A DNA stretch of 64,000 nucleotides from Aldehydirespirator sp963667505. GTDB lineage: Bacteria > Actinomycetota > Acidimicrobiia > Acidimicrobiales > Aldehydirespiratoraceae. The stretch covers positions 3,038,001-3,102,000 of the forward strand of contig OY763490.2 in NCBI GenBank assembly GCA_963667505.2, read 5' to 3'. The position numbers and the translations under genes were made by a program. Shown piece after piece: positions 43,099 to 53,366 of the stretch; positions within the stretch are counted from its first letter, which is position 1, and the number at the start of each line of letters is the position of its first letter. The notes below the pieces were generated by a model. It was not told the DNA's origin. It ran no database searches and was given only the letters and a program-made list of their open reading frames with translations.

Positions 43099-44202
43099 TC
43101 ATGGGTGCAGGTGGGCCCTTGGGTCTTCGCCCGGGGCCTCGGCGAACGCCTCGACCGCGGCTCGCTGCTCTTCGGACAGGGTCCCGGGCACTACCACTTC
43201 CACCTCCACAATGAGAGCGGCCCCGGCGGTGGCCTCGCTGCCGCGCACCCGCAGCCGGGTGCCCGCGGTCGTGCCGGGCGGTATGCGGATGGTGACAGTC
43301 GAGCCGTCGAGGGTGGGCACCCGCACATCCGCTCCCAGGGCTGCCTCGGCGAACGTGACGGGCACGGTGAGCGTGAGGTTGTTGCCGTCCCGGCCGAAGA
43401 AGCGATGAGGCCTCACATGCACTCGAACGTAGAGGTCGCCGGATTCGCCGCCGGCCTGTCCCGGCGCGCCCCTGCCCTTCAGCCTGATGCGCTGTCCGTC
43501 GGCCACTCCGGCCGGGATGCGGGCCTTGACCTCACGACGGCGGTGCTCGACTCCCCGGCCCGCGCATGCTCGACACGGCTCGTCGATCACGCTGCCGCGG
43601 CCCGTGCAGGCGCTGCAGGGACGACTGAACGAGAACAGCCCCTGGTTCTCGTCGAAGGTGCCGGAGCCGCCGCAGGCCTTGCACGGCTTGGGCTTGGCCG
43701 GAGGCTCGGCGCCCAGGCCCTGGCAGCTTCGGCACGTCGAATCCCCGACCACCGGCACCGAGACGGTCACGCCCGCGACGGCATCGGCGAAGTCGAGATG
43801 CAGATCGGTCGCGACGTCGCCGCCGCGACGGGGACCGCCCTGGCGGCGGCGCCCGAACAGGTTGCCCAACAGCCCGCCCAGATCTCCCATCTGGTCGAAG
43901 CCGGCGTTGAATCCGCCGGCCGGGCCGGGGCCGCCCGGGCCGAAGGCGCCGGACATCGGGCCCAGGCGGCGGACGTCGTCGTAGGCCTTGCGCTTCTCCG
44001 CGTCGCCGACCACGTCGTAGGCGGCCGAGACTTCCTTGAAACGGTCCTCCACCGCGGCGTCGCCCGGGTTGGCGTCAGGGTGCAGCTTCTTGGCCAGCTT
44101 GCGGTAGGCCTTGGTGATATCGGCGGCGGAAGCCTGCTCGGTGACGCCCAGGATCCGGTAGTAGTCCTTCTCGAACCATTCTCGCTGGGGCTCCACGCTC
44201 AT
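43099..44202 (-). CDS. dnaJ: chaperone DnaJ
   Basis: Hsp40 co-chaperone that stimulates DnaK ATPase and binds unfolded protein. It has 367 residues: J-domain 1-75 with the HPD motif (KKLHPDANPGD), a Gly/Phe-rich linker (about 80-125), four CxxCxGxG zinc repeats (CRSCQGLG, CKACGGSG, CSACTGRG, CRACAGRG) and the C-terminal substrate-binding domain ending in RAHLHP. ATG 44202 lies 5 nt after the grpE stop. Part of dnaK-grpE-dnaJ-hspR-clpB. Confidence 0.96.
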   Translation of the reverse strand: MSVEPQREWFEKDYYRILGVTEQASAADITKAYRKLAKKLHPDANPGDAAVEDRFKEVSAAYDVVGDAEKRKAYDDVRRLGPMSGAFGPGGPGPAGGFNAGFDQMGDLGGLLGNLFGRRRQGGPRRGGDVATDLHLDFADAVAGVTVSVPVVGDSTCRSCQGLGAEPPAKPKPCKACGGSGTFDENQGLFSFSRPCSACTGRGSVIDEPCRACAGRGVEHRRREVKARIPAGVADGQRIRLKGRGAPGQAGGESGDLYVRVHVRPHRFFGRDGNNLTLTVPVTFAEAALGADVRVPTLDGSTVTIRIPPGTTAGTRLRVRGSEATAGAALIVEVEVVVPGTLSEEQRAAVEAFAEAPGEDPRAHLHP

Positions 44203-44207
44203 CGCTC

Positions 44208-44905
44208 CTAGGTTCGGACTCTGACCATCGCCGGCCTCAGCACCCGGCCGTTCCAGGCGTAGCCGGTCCGCAGCACCTCGACCACGACCGGGCCGACCTC
44301 GTCGCCCTCGTCGGTCTGCTCGCTCATCACCGCCTCGTGGAAGCCGGGATCGAAGGGCTCGTCCACCGAGCCGAGCACGGCCAGACCCTCGGCGGACAGC
44401 AGGCCCAACAGCTGGGCGTGAACGGCCTCCATGCCTTCCACGCCTTGGCTCACCGCGGCCTCGCACGCGTCGAGCACGGGCAGAAGCGCCGCGGCCAGCC
44501 TGGAGGCGGCCTGCGAGACCAACTCGGTGTTGCGCTTCACCGTCTGACGCCTGAAGTTGGTGAACTCCGCGGTGACCCGCTGCAGGTCTTCGAGGTAGGC
44601 GTCGCGCTCAGCGCGAACACCGGCCAAGTCGAGCGCTTCTGCGCCGCCCGCCGAGTCCGCTCCAGTAGCGGCGCCCGCGTCGTCAGCTGACTCCGCTTCG
44701 GCCGCGGCGCCCGCGTCAGCAGGCTCGACAGAAGCGCCGACATCTGACTCGGCTTCGGCCGCGGCGCCCGCGTCGGCAGGCTCGGGCTGTCCTAGGTCGG
44801 GCTCGGGCCCCGCCGCGAGACCGGGCTCGGGTTCGCGCTCGTCGGCGCCGGTCGAACTCGCGTCGACCACGGACTCCGGCTCCGAAGCGTCGCGGGGTCG
44901 AGCGC

Positions 44906-44909
<4 letters not shown>
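44208..44909 (-). CDS. grpE: nucleotide exchange factor GrpE
   Basis: Releases ADP from DnaK. It has 233 residues: an unusually long acidic Ala/Glu/Asp N-terminus (about 95 residues) with an internal duplication (PADAGAAAEAES twice, from a 60-bp DNA repeat near 44690-44775), then the GrpE core with the long coiled coil (YLEDLQRVTAEFTNFRRQTVKR) and the four-helix/beta domain ending in VEVLRTGYAWNGRVLRPAMV. Its ATG overlaps the dnaK stop by 4 nt. Confidence 0.95.
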
Positions 44910-46738
<1,829 letters not shown>

Positions 46739-46816
46739 GGTTGACTGACCTTTCTTGGTTGTTCTTCTCTCGCAGCCGAGGCCCGGAGCGGGCAATCTCA
46801 CTGCGTTGTATCTTCT

Positions 46817-46842
46817 AACGCCAGCATACCTAAGTTCATTCC
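46817..46842 (-). promoter_or_regulatory. SigR/SigH-type promoter for dnaK operon
   Basis: On the minus strand the sequence GGAAT-N18-GTT (GGAAT at 46842-46838, GTT at 46819-46817) matches exactly the consensus for thiol/heat-stress ECF factors SigR of Streptomyces and SigH of mycobacteria, which drive dnaK in the latter. The start codon is about 75 nt downstream. A TTGAGT half-site like one arm of the HspR HAIR operator is at 46860-46865, upstream of it. Confidence 0.55.
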
Positions 46843-46844
46843 AT

Positions 46845-46874
46845 TTGGATGCAGAAAAGTTGAGTCTCTATATA
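46845..46874 (+). promoter_or_regulatory. putative promoter of gpmA
   Basis: TTGGAT (46845-46850), an 18-nt spacer and TATATA (46869-46874) in an AT-rich stretch, about 40 nt before the gpmA start. Lies back to back with the dnaK promoter. Confidence 0.45.
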
Positions 46875-46912
46875 TCAGCTTTGTCCCTGTCCGGTGCGCT
46901 ACCTTGACGGGC

Positions 46913-47689
46913 ATGGCCAAGGCGTGGGACCTGATCCTGCTGCGCCACGGGCGCAGCCAGTGGAACGACCTGAACCTCTTCACCGGCTGGCACGACTGCG
47001 CGCTGAACGACGCCGGGCGCCGGGAGGCCCGCCGGGCGGCCGAGATGCTGACCGATGCCGGTCTGCTGCCTGACGCGGTGCACACCTCCGTGCTGCAACG
47101 AGCCGTCGAGACCACCGAGATCGTGCTCAACGCCCTAGGCCTGTCCTCGCTGGAGGTGCAGCACAGTTGGCGACTCAACGAACGCCATTACGGCGACCTG
47201 ACCGGCCTCGACAAGGCCGCCACCCGGGCCGCCCACGGCGACGAACAGCTGCAGAAGTGGCGCCGCGGCTACGACACCCCGCCCCCGCCCATCCGGTCCG
47301 ACAACGAGTTCAACCCCAACAACTCGGCCCTCTACGCCGACCTGCCCCCGGACCTGGTGCCGCTGACTGAGAGCCTGGCCGACGTTTTGGCGCGGCTGCT
47401 GCCCTACTGGCACGAGGCGGTGGTCCCCGACCTGCGACAGGGCCGCACCGTGCTGGTCTCAGCCCACGGCAACAGCCTCCGCGCCCTGGCCAAGCACCTC
47501 GACGGGATCAGCGACGCCGACATCGGCGCCCTCAACATCCCCACCGGCATGCCCCTGCACTACAAGCTCGGCCCCGACATGCTCCCGGTCGAGCCCAAGC
47601 ACCCCCTAGAGCGGGCCCTCGACCCCGAGGCCGCAGCCGAAGCCGCAGCCGAGGTAGCAGCCCAAGCGTCCCGCCCCACCGCCAACTGA
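46913..47689 (+). CDS. gpmA: 2,3-bisphosphoglycerate-dependent phosphoglycerate mutase
   Basis: Interconverts 3- and 2-phosphoglycerate in glycolysis and gluconeogenesis. About 258 residues. The phosphohistidine motif is LLRHGRSQWN near the N-terminus, followed by TGWHDCALNDAG, ERHYGDLTGLDK and the second histidine SAHGNSLRAL. ATG 46913 is chosen over a TTG three codons earlier. The last about 25 residues are an Ala-rich low-complexity tail. Divergent from dnaK. Confidence 0.93.
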   Translation: MAKAWDLILLRHGRSQWNDLNLFTGWHDCALNDAGRREARRAAEMLTDAGLLPDAVHTSVLQRAVETTEIVLNALGLSSLEVQHSWRLNERHYGDLTGLDKAATRAAHGDEQLQKWRRGYDTPPPPIRSDNEFNPNNSALYADLPPDLVPLTESLADVLARLLPYWHEAVVPDLRQGRTVLVSAHGNSLRALAKHLDGISDADIGALNIPTGMPLHYKLGPDMLPVEPKHPLERALDPEAAAEAAAEVAAQASRPTAN

Positions 47690-47794
47690 TAGCCAACAAC
47701 ACACCCCCAGCCAATCAGGCCAACAGGGAAGACACATCCCAGGGCGACGGGGCGGCGGCTAGACCGGGCGGGTAGGCACCCGCAGGGCGGAGGG

Positions 47795-47847
47795 ATGGCG
47801 GCGAGGCCGAGCGGCCGGAGGTGGGCGACAGCCCGCCGGCCGAACGG
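47795..47847 (+). repeat. dispersed 53-bp repeat, copy B (before Fe-S oxidoreductase)
   Basis: Matches 13939-13887 (minus strand) at 49 of 53 positions. It starts with ATG, stays open, and is in frame with the Fe-S oxidoreductase gene 146 nt further on. It lies in the 303-nt gap between gpmA and that gene, which otherwise holds only the 30-bp direct repeats at 47856-47942. Confidence 0.85.
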
Positions 47848-47855
47848 TCTCGACG

Positions 47856-47942
47856 GCAGCCCCACCGCCCGGACGACGCGACCACGCCAGCCAAGCCAGC
47901 ACGAAGCACACCGCAGCCCCACCGCCCGGACGACGCGACCAC
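47856..47942. repeat. 30-bp direct repeat, 57-bp period
   Basis: Two identical 30-bp copies (47856-47885 and 47913-47942) separated by 27 bp. The period is a multiple of three, and in the frame of the downstream gene both encode PTARTTRP. Located between the dispersed 53-bp repeat and the start of the Fe-S oxidoreductase gene. Confidence 0.88.
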
Positions 47943-47992
47943 CCGGAACACGCAACCACCCCGCTGACCGCGCGGATAGTGTCGCGAGCGCC

Positions 47993-50185
47993 ATGAAGAC
48001 TCGCATCAAGCCCCACCACCTAGTCGTCGCCCTAGGCGTCGCCATCGCGCTCTTCACCGCGGCCTCGGGCATCGCTCCCAGCGTCACCGGGTTCCACGAC
48101 GAGAGCTCGATCACCCGCGAGGTGTTCGGCAACGTTCCGGGCCCGCTCAAGGTCGCCTTCTACACGCTGGTGCCGATCCTGCTGGTGTACGGAGCGGTCC
48201 TGTTCGCCAACCGGGTGAAGAACTGGGAGCGGGGCCGGCCCGACAACCGGCGTACCGACGTCCGCACCGCCAAGCACCGCATGGCCGACTTCCGGGCCGG
48301 GGTCTACATGCGCACCCTGCTGCGGGAGCCCGCCGCCGGGGTGATGCACTCGCTCATCTACTTCAGCTTCCTGATCCTGCTCGGGGTCACCACCACCCTG
48401 GAGGTCAACCATCAGCTGCCCGACGACCTGAAGTTCCTGCACGGCGACGTGTACCGGGCCTACTCGGCGGTGGGCGACGCGGCCGGCGCGGTGTTCGTGG
48501 TGGGGATGCTGTGGGCGATCCTGCGCCGCTACGGCCCACCGGGGTGGCGTCCCTACCGCATCCGCATCAAGACCCGGCCCGAGCACCTGCTGATCGGGCT
48601 GGTCCTGCTGGCCATCGGCGTGACCGGCTTCGGCGCGGAGGCGTTCCGCATCGCCGCCGACGGGACGCCCGACTACGAGCGCTGGAGCTTCATCGGCTAT
48701 CCGCTGGCCCAGCTCGTCGACGGCACCGGAGCGGTGCGCGGCTGGCACCAGGCCTGGTGGATCGCCCACGTCGTGACGTTCGCGGTGTTCCTGGTGATCC
48801 TGCCCACCACGATGCTGCGTCACATGTTCACGTCGCCGCTAAACATGTACCTGCGCCACCGCGACCGGCCCAAGGGCGCCATGCGGCCCATGCCCGACCT
48901 GGTGGAGGGCGACACCGAGCTCGAGACGTTCGGTGCCTCGGTGATCGAGGACTTCACCTGGAAGCAGCTGCTCGACACCGACGCCTGCACGATGTGCGGA
49001 CGGTGCACTTCGGTGTGCCCGGCGCATGCCACCGGCAAGCCGTTGGACCCCCGCGAGATCGTGCTCAAGACGGGCGAGGTCATGGCCCTCACCGGCAGTC
49101 CGCCCACCTCGCCGCCGTTGGGCAGCGGCGAGGTGGAGGTGTCGGTGCCGGCCAACTGGATGTTCGAGCGCGTCACCGCCGAGGAACTGTGGGCGTGCAC
49201 GTCGTGCCGGGCCTGCGACGAGATCTGCCCGGTCAACATCGAGATCCTCGACAAGATCCTCGACATGCGCCGCTATCTCACCCTGATGGAGAGCGACTTC
49301 CCCTCCGAGCTCGGCCAGGCCTTCAGGGGCATGGAGAACTCGTCCAACCCGTGGTCGCTGAGCCAGACGGAGCGGGCCGACTGGGCCGGCGACCTCGACG
49401 AGGTGCGGGTGGTGGCCGGCGGCGACCCGTTCGACGCCGAGTACCTGTACTGGGTGGGCTGCGCCGGATCGTTCGACGACAAGAACAAGAAGGTGGCCCG
49501 GGCCATGGCCAAGCTCCTGGAGCGGGCCGGCGTGGACTTCGCCATCCTCGGGCCGGCCGAGAACTGCACCGGCGACTCGGCCCGGCGCTCGGGCAACGAG
49601 TACCTGTTCCAGATCCTGGCGGCCTCCAACATCGAGACGCTCAACGGGATGGGGGTGCGCAAGATCATCACCCAGTGCCCCCACTGCTTCAACACGCTGG
49701 CCAACGAGTACCCGCAGCTCGGCGGGCACTACGAGGTGGTGCACCACAGCCAGCTGCTGGAGTGGCTGGTGTCCGAGGGCAGGCTCGACCTGGAGGGCAC
49801 CAGCCTCGAGGAGCGGGTGGTCTACCACGACAGCTGCTATCTGGGCCGCCACAACGACGTGTACATGGCGCCGAGGCGGGTGCTGGGATCGCTGGGGGGC
49901 ATCGAGGTGGTGGAGGCCGGCCGAAACGGCACCAAGGGCATGTGCTGCGGCGCAGGCGGGGCCCGCATGTGGATGGAGGAGACGATCGGCACGAAGGTCA
50001 ACGACGAGCGGGCCCGGGAGCTGCTCGACACCGGCGCCTCCCGCATCGCCACCGCCTGCCCCTTCTGCTACATCATGATGGATGACGGCGTGCGAGCGGC
50101 CGGGGTGGACGAGGACGAGGTGAAGGTGGGCGACATCGCTCTGCACGTCCTGGAGGCCGTCGAGGCCCGCGACTCCTCTGGCTGA
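47993..50185 (+). CDS. membrane Fe-S oxidoreductase (HdrD/GlpC-like)
   Basis: A 730-residue fusion: N-terminal membrane part with five or six helices and several histidines (NarI-like haem b type), then a ferredoxin domain with two [4Fe-4S] motifs (CTMCGRCTSVCP and CTSCRACDEICP) and two CCG domains (CPHCFNTLANEYP region and DSCYLGRHNDVY with CCGAGGARMW) typical of heterodisulfide reductase D and glycerol-3-phosphate dehydrogenase C. Homologues are common in actinobacteria. It likely transfers electrons between a cytosolic donor and quinones, but donor and acceptor are unknown. ATG 47993 (MKTRIKPHHLVVAL) is chosen; a frame open to 47795 covers repeat DNA and would add 66 Arg/Pro/Thr-rich residues. 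Confidence 0.85.
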   Translation: MKTRIKPHHLVVALGVAIALFTAASGIAPSVTGFHDESSITREVFGNVPGPLKVAFYTLVPILLVYGAVLFANRVKNWERGRPDNRRTDVRTAKHRMADFRAGVYMRTLLREPAAGVMHSLIYFSFLILLGVTTTLEVNHQLPDDLKFLHGDVYRAYSAVGDAAGAVFVVGMLWAILRRYGPPGWRPYRIRIKTRPEHLLIGLVLLAIGVTGFGAEAFRIAADGTPDYERWSFIGYPLAQLVDGTGAVRGWHQAWWIAHVVTFAVFLVILPTTMLRHMFTSPLNMYLRHRDRPKGAMRPMPDLVEGDTELETFGASVIEDFTWKQLLDTDACTMCGRCTSVCPAHATGKPLDPREIVLKTGEVMALTGSPPTSPPLGSGEVEVSVPANWMFERVTAEELWACTSCRACDEICPVNIEILDKILDMRRYLTLMESDFPSELGQAFRGMENSSNPWSLSQTERADWAGDLDEVRVVAGGDPFDAEYLYWVGCAGSFDDKNKKVARAMAKLLERAGVDFAILGPAENCTGDSARRSGNEYLFQILAASNIETLNGMGVRKIITQCPHCFNTLANEYPQLGGHYEVVHHSQLLEWLVSEGRLDLEGTSLEERVVYHDSCYLGRHNDVYMAPRRVLGSLGGIEVVEAGRNGTKGMCCGAGGARMWMEETIGTKVNDERARELLDTGASRIATACPFCYIMMDDGVRAAGVDEDEVKVGDIALHVLEAVEARDSSG

Positions 50186-50190
50186 TCCCC

Positions 50191-50769
50191 GTGGGGCCGC
50201 GGATAGCAGTCATCGACAACTACGACTCGTTCGTCTACATACTCGTGCAGTACCTCGGGGAGTTGGGTGCTCAGCCTTCGGTGTTCCGCCACGACGCAGT
50301 GACGGTCGAAGGCCTGCGTCGGCTCGAACCCGACGGGATCCTGATCAGCCCGGGGCCGGGCACGCCCGACGAGGCGGGCGTCAGCAACCGCCTGCTTGCC
50401 GAGTTGAGCGGGCATGTCCCGATCTTCGGAGTGTGTCTGGGCATGCAGTGCATCGGGCAGGCGTTCGGGGGATCGGTCGTCCGCGCGCCGCGGGTGATGC
50501 ACGGCAAGACCTCGCTGATCAGCCACCGCTCCGCAGGCGTGTTCGACGGTCTTCCCAACCCGCTCACCGCCACCCGCTATCACTCGCTCGTCGTCGAACG
50601 CTCGTCGCTGCCCGATGAACTGGAGGTGACCGCCACATGCAGCGAGGGGCTGGTCATGGGGCTGCGCCACCGGCAGCACAGCACCGAGGGGGTGCAGTTC
50701 CATCCCGAGTCGGTGCTGACGCACTCCGGACGCGCGCTGTTGGAGAACTTCCTGGCCCGCTGCGGCTGA
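50191..50769 (+). CDS. pabA: glutamine amidotransferase, PabA/TrpG type
   Basis: Class I glutamine amidotransferase that supplies ammonia to the chorismate-using synthase for 4-amino-4-deoxychorismate or anthranilate. It has 192 residues. The start DNYDSFVYILVQYL, the ISPGPGTPDEAG oxyanion region, the nucleophile in FGVCLGMQCIGQAFGG and the H-x-E pair in GVQFHPESVLT are all present. No pabB, trpE or trpD is adjacent, so folate or tryptophan pathway cannot be decided. GTG 50191, 5 nt after the preceding gene. Confidence 0.88.
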   Translation: MGPRIAVIDNYDSFVYILVQYLGELGAQPSVFRHDAVTVEGLRRLEPDGILISPGPGTPDEAGVSNRLLAELSGHVPIFGVCLGMQCIGQAFGGSVVRAPRVMHGKTSLISHRSAGVFDGLPNPLTATRYHSLVVERSSLPDELEVTATCSEGLVMGLRHRQHSTEGVQFHPESVLTHSGRALLENFLARCG

Positions 50770-50815
50770 GAGGCGGGCGCTACCGCTACTCGGGACTGCC
50801 CTGAGTCTGGCCGTT

Positions 50816-53215
50816 CTATTCGGAGTCCGAGTCCGGCGGCGCATCGTCCCCCCCGCCGGCCGGAGCAGTGTCGGCCGGACCGAGGTCCACCGGAACAGTG
50901 TCCGCCGGACCGAGGTCCACCGGAACAGTGTCCGCCGGACCGAGGTCTGCCGGAACAGTGTCCGCCGGAGCGAGGTCCACCGGGACGTCGAGCTCGCCCA
51001 CAATGAGATCGATCGGGGTCCCGAGCCTCACCTCGACATTCGCGGGCGGCGACTGGGCTATGATCCTGCCCACATCGGCCGATCCCGGCTCGACTGGTTC
51101 GAATCTGACGATCCCGATGACCAGCCTCTCACGCTCCAAAGCGAGCCTTCCCGTGTCGAACAGCAGCCCCGTCACGACCGGGACCGGCACGAGGGGCTGG
51201 CCCGCAGAGATGACCACGACCACCAGCGAGCCCGGTCCGACCGGCGAGTTGGCCGTGGGGTCGGTGTCGATGATCTCACCCTCCGGAACGGTGTCCGAGG
51301 GCTCCCTCCGCTGGTCGACCCGCAGGCCCATGGTGTTCAGGGCCTGGAAGGCGTCCACCAGCGGCTGGCCTCGCACGTCGGGAACGAACATCTGGGCAGG
51401 TCCGGTGGAGATTGTGATCGTCACCGCCTCGCCTTGAGGCAGTTCGGCCCCGGCAGGCGGCTCCTGGGCGACGACGATGCCCGCCTCGGCTTGGCTGGGC
51501 CCCTGCAGAGCAATCACCGAGTATCCCGCAGCCGTCAGCAACTCCCGCGCGTCGGTGCTGTTGCGGCCCCTCACCGGCGGGACAAGCGACTCCTCAGCCT
51601 GGCTGATGGTGATGAGCACGGTTGAGCCCTCGTCGACCCGCTGGCCCGCAGGCGGGCTCTGCCTGAAGACGACGTTCTCGGGGACCTCGGTGTTGATCTC
51701 GTAGGAGACCTCGTCCTGGAGACCCTCGGCCCGCAGCTGCGCCTGCGCGTCTATGGCCTCCAGCCCCACCACGTCAGGAACCTCCAGGAGGGAGACGTCT
51801 CCCGAGTCCGTCGACGCCGCGGGCTCGCCGTCACCGCCCAGTCCGAGGGTCCGGTAGAAGTTCACGGCCAGGAACACGAGCACGCTCACCAGCACGGCCA
51901 AGCCCAGCAACATCAAGGTCGTGCGCTTCCAGCCGTCGGAGCGATGAACCTCCTCGTAGAGGTAGGCGGGCGGCTCGTAGTGTCCTGATACAGGACCGCC
52001 CGGCGGACCGGCACCGGCACCGCTCCCAGAACCCGAGGCGGGACCGGCGCCAGGACCGGCCCGGGGATGGATCCCAGTACCGGCCCGGCGACTGCTCCGA
52101 TGCCGGGCACCAGGACCGGCCCGGCGACTGCTCCGATGCCGGGCATCAGGCCCGGCCGGGGACCCGGCACCAGGACCGGTCGGAGGCGCAGCACCAGTAC
52201 CGGCCGGAGGCCGACCCGGGGCTCCGGCACCCGATCGCGCCGCAGTCTCGGCCGAGGGCGTGGGCGGCTCGGGGCCGGCACCCGCCGCCCGGTCCGATGT
52301 CGGGCCGGGCTTCACGGCTGGGAGGTCGCGGCTCGGGGCCGGAGTCGACGCCGACGCAGGCCCGGGCAGGATCTCGTGCCGGCCGGACAGGTAGCGGCCG
52401 AGGTCGGCGCACAGATCCTCGGCCTTGGGATAGCGGTTGACCGGATTCTTGGCCAACAGCTTCAAGATGATGGCTTCCAGGGACTGCGGGACGGCGGCAC
52501 CACGCACCGACGGCGGCAGCGGCCGCTCCTGCACATGCTTGACCGCGACCGCAGTGGCGGTGTCGGCTGCGAACGGAGGCTTGCCCACGATCATCTCGTA
52601 GAGCACCACTCCGAGCGAGTAGAGGTCCGACCGTCCGTCGAGCGACTTGCCCCGGGCCTGCTCAGGCGAGAAATAGGTGGCAGTTCCCATGACTGAGCCG
52701 AGCTGGGTGAGGTTGTCGCCAGTCCTGCGGGCGAGCGCGGTGGCGATGCCGAAGTCGGCCACCTTCACTTGTCCGTCGTCGCTCACGATGATGTTGCCGA
52801 GCTTGACGTCCCGGTGCACGAGACCCGCGCTGTGGGCGCTTCCGAGCGCCTCGGCCACGTCACGGGCGATCTCGGCGGCCCGGTCGGGGCTGAGCGGCCC
52901 AGTGGAGCGGAGCACGTCGGCCATGCTGCGACCCACCACATACTCCATCACGATGTAGTAGGTGCCCTGCTCCTGGCCCCAGTCGAAGATCCCCACGATG
53001 TTGGGGTGGCTGAGGTTGGCGGCCCCCTTCGCCTCTCGTCGGAAGCGCTCCACGAAGCTGGGATCGTTGGCGAACTCGGGAAAGAGGACTTTGACGGCGA
53101 CCTGCCTGTCGAGCGACGCGTCGCGGGCCAGGTACACGTCGGCCATACCGCCCCGGGCGATGCGGCGCAACAGCGCGTAACGGCCGTTGAATACAGTCAG
53201 TCCCTGATCGGACAC
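50816..53215 (-). CDS. pknB: PASTA-domain Ser/Thr protein kinase
   Basis: A 799-residue receptor-like kinase. The kinase domain (about 12-275) has GRIARGGMADVYLA-type glycine loop, K42, the catalytic loop H134-R-D136-V-K, DFG at 154-156 and the GTATYFSPEQA activation segment. A long Pro/Gly/Ala linker (about 290-430, with DNA repeats around 52060-52200) precedes one membrane helix (about 435-455) and four extracytoplasmic PASTA domains that sense peptidoglycan fragments. The tail after the last PASTA domain is four exact copies of a ten-residue unit. GTG 53215 is chosen (MSDQGLTVFNGRYALL). Lies after its PP2C phosphatase on the same strand. Confidence 0.93.
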   Translation of the reverse strand: MSDQGLTVFNGRYALLRRIARGGMADVYLARDASLDRQVAVKVLFPEFANDPSFVERFRREAKGAANLSHPNIVGIFDWGQEQGTYYIVMEYVVGRSMADVLRSTGPLSPDRAAEIARDVAEALGSAHSAGLVHRDVKLGNIIVSDDGQVKVADFGIATALARRTGDNLTQLGSVMGTATYFSPEQARGKSLDGRSDLYSLGVVLYEMIVGKPPFAADTATAVAVKHVQERPLPPSVRGAAVPQSLEAIILKLLAKNPVNRYPKAEDLCADLGRYLSGRHEILPGPASASTPAPSRDLPAVKPGPTSDRAAGAGPEPPTPSAETAARSGAGAPGRPPAGTGAAPPTGPGAGSPAGPDARHRSSRRAGPGARHRSSRRAGTGIHPRAGPGAGPASGSGSGAGAGPPGGPVSGHYEPPAYLYEEVHRSDGWKRTTLMLLGLAVLVSVLVFLAVNFYRTLGLGGDGEPAASTDSGDVSLLEVPDVVGLEAIDAQAQLRAEGLQDEVSYEINTEVPENVVFRQSPPAGQRVDEGSTVLITISQAEESLVPPVRGRNSTDARELLTAAGYSVIALQGPSQAEAGIVVAQEPPAGAELPQGEAVTITISTGPAQMFVPDVRGQPLVDAFQALNTMGLRVDQRREPSDTVPEGEIIDTDPTANSPVGPGSLVVVVISAGQPLVPVPVVTGLLFDTGRLALERERLVIGIVRFEPVEPGSADVGRIIAQSPPANVEVRLGTPIDLIVGELDVPVDLAPADTVPADLGPADTVPVDLGPADTVPVDLGPADTAPAGGGDDAPPDSDSE
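50861..50980. repeat. four 30-bp tandem units in the pknB tail
   Basis: Four 30-bp units (50861-50890, 50891-50920, 50921-50950, 50951-50980) with one to three substitutions between them. In the pknB frame they encode VDLGPADTVP repeats after the last PASTA domain, so repeat number changes would alter the extracellular tail length without a frameshift. Confidence 0.92.
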
Positions 53216-53366
53216 CGCGTCCGAGTGTACCGGTTGCCCTATTGCCGGTAATTGAACCGAATACAGCGGTGGTGCCGCCTCGGCGATGCTCCCCCGCGCC
53301 CGGGCGTGGTTCAGCCGCTCGCCGTGTCCACGAAGGCTCGATTGTCCGGCCTCGGCCCGCCGGAGT

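Noticed and set aside
46855..46880. Full HspR HAIR operator upstream of dnaK
   Set aside because: Only one TTGAGT-like arm is present; the second arm at the expected distance is missing.
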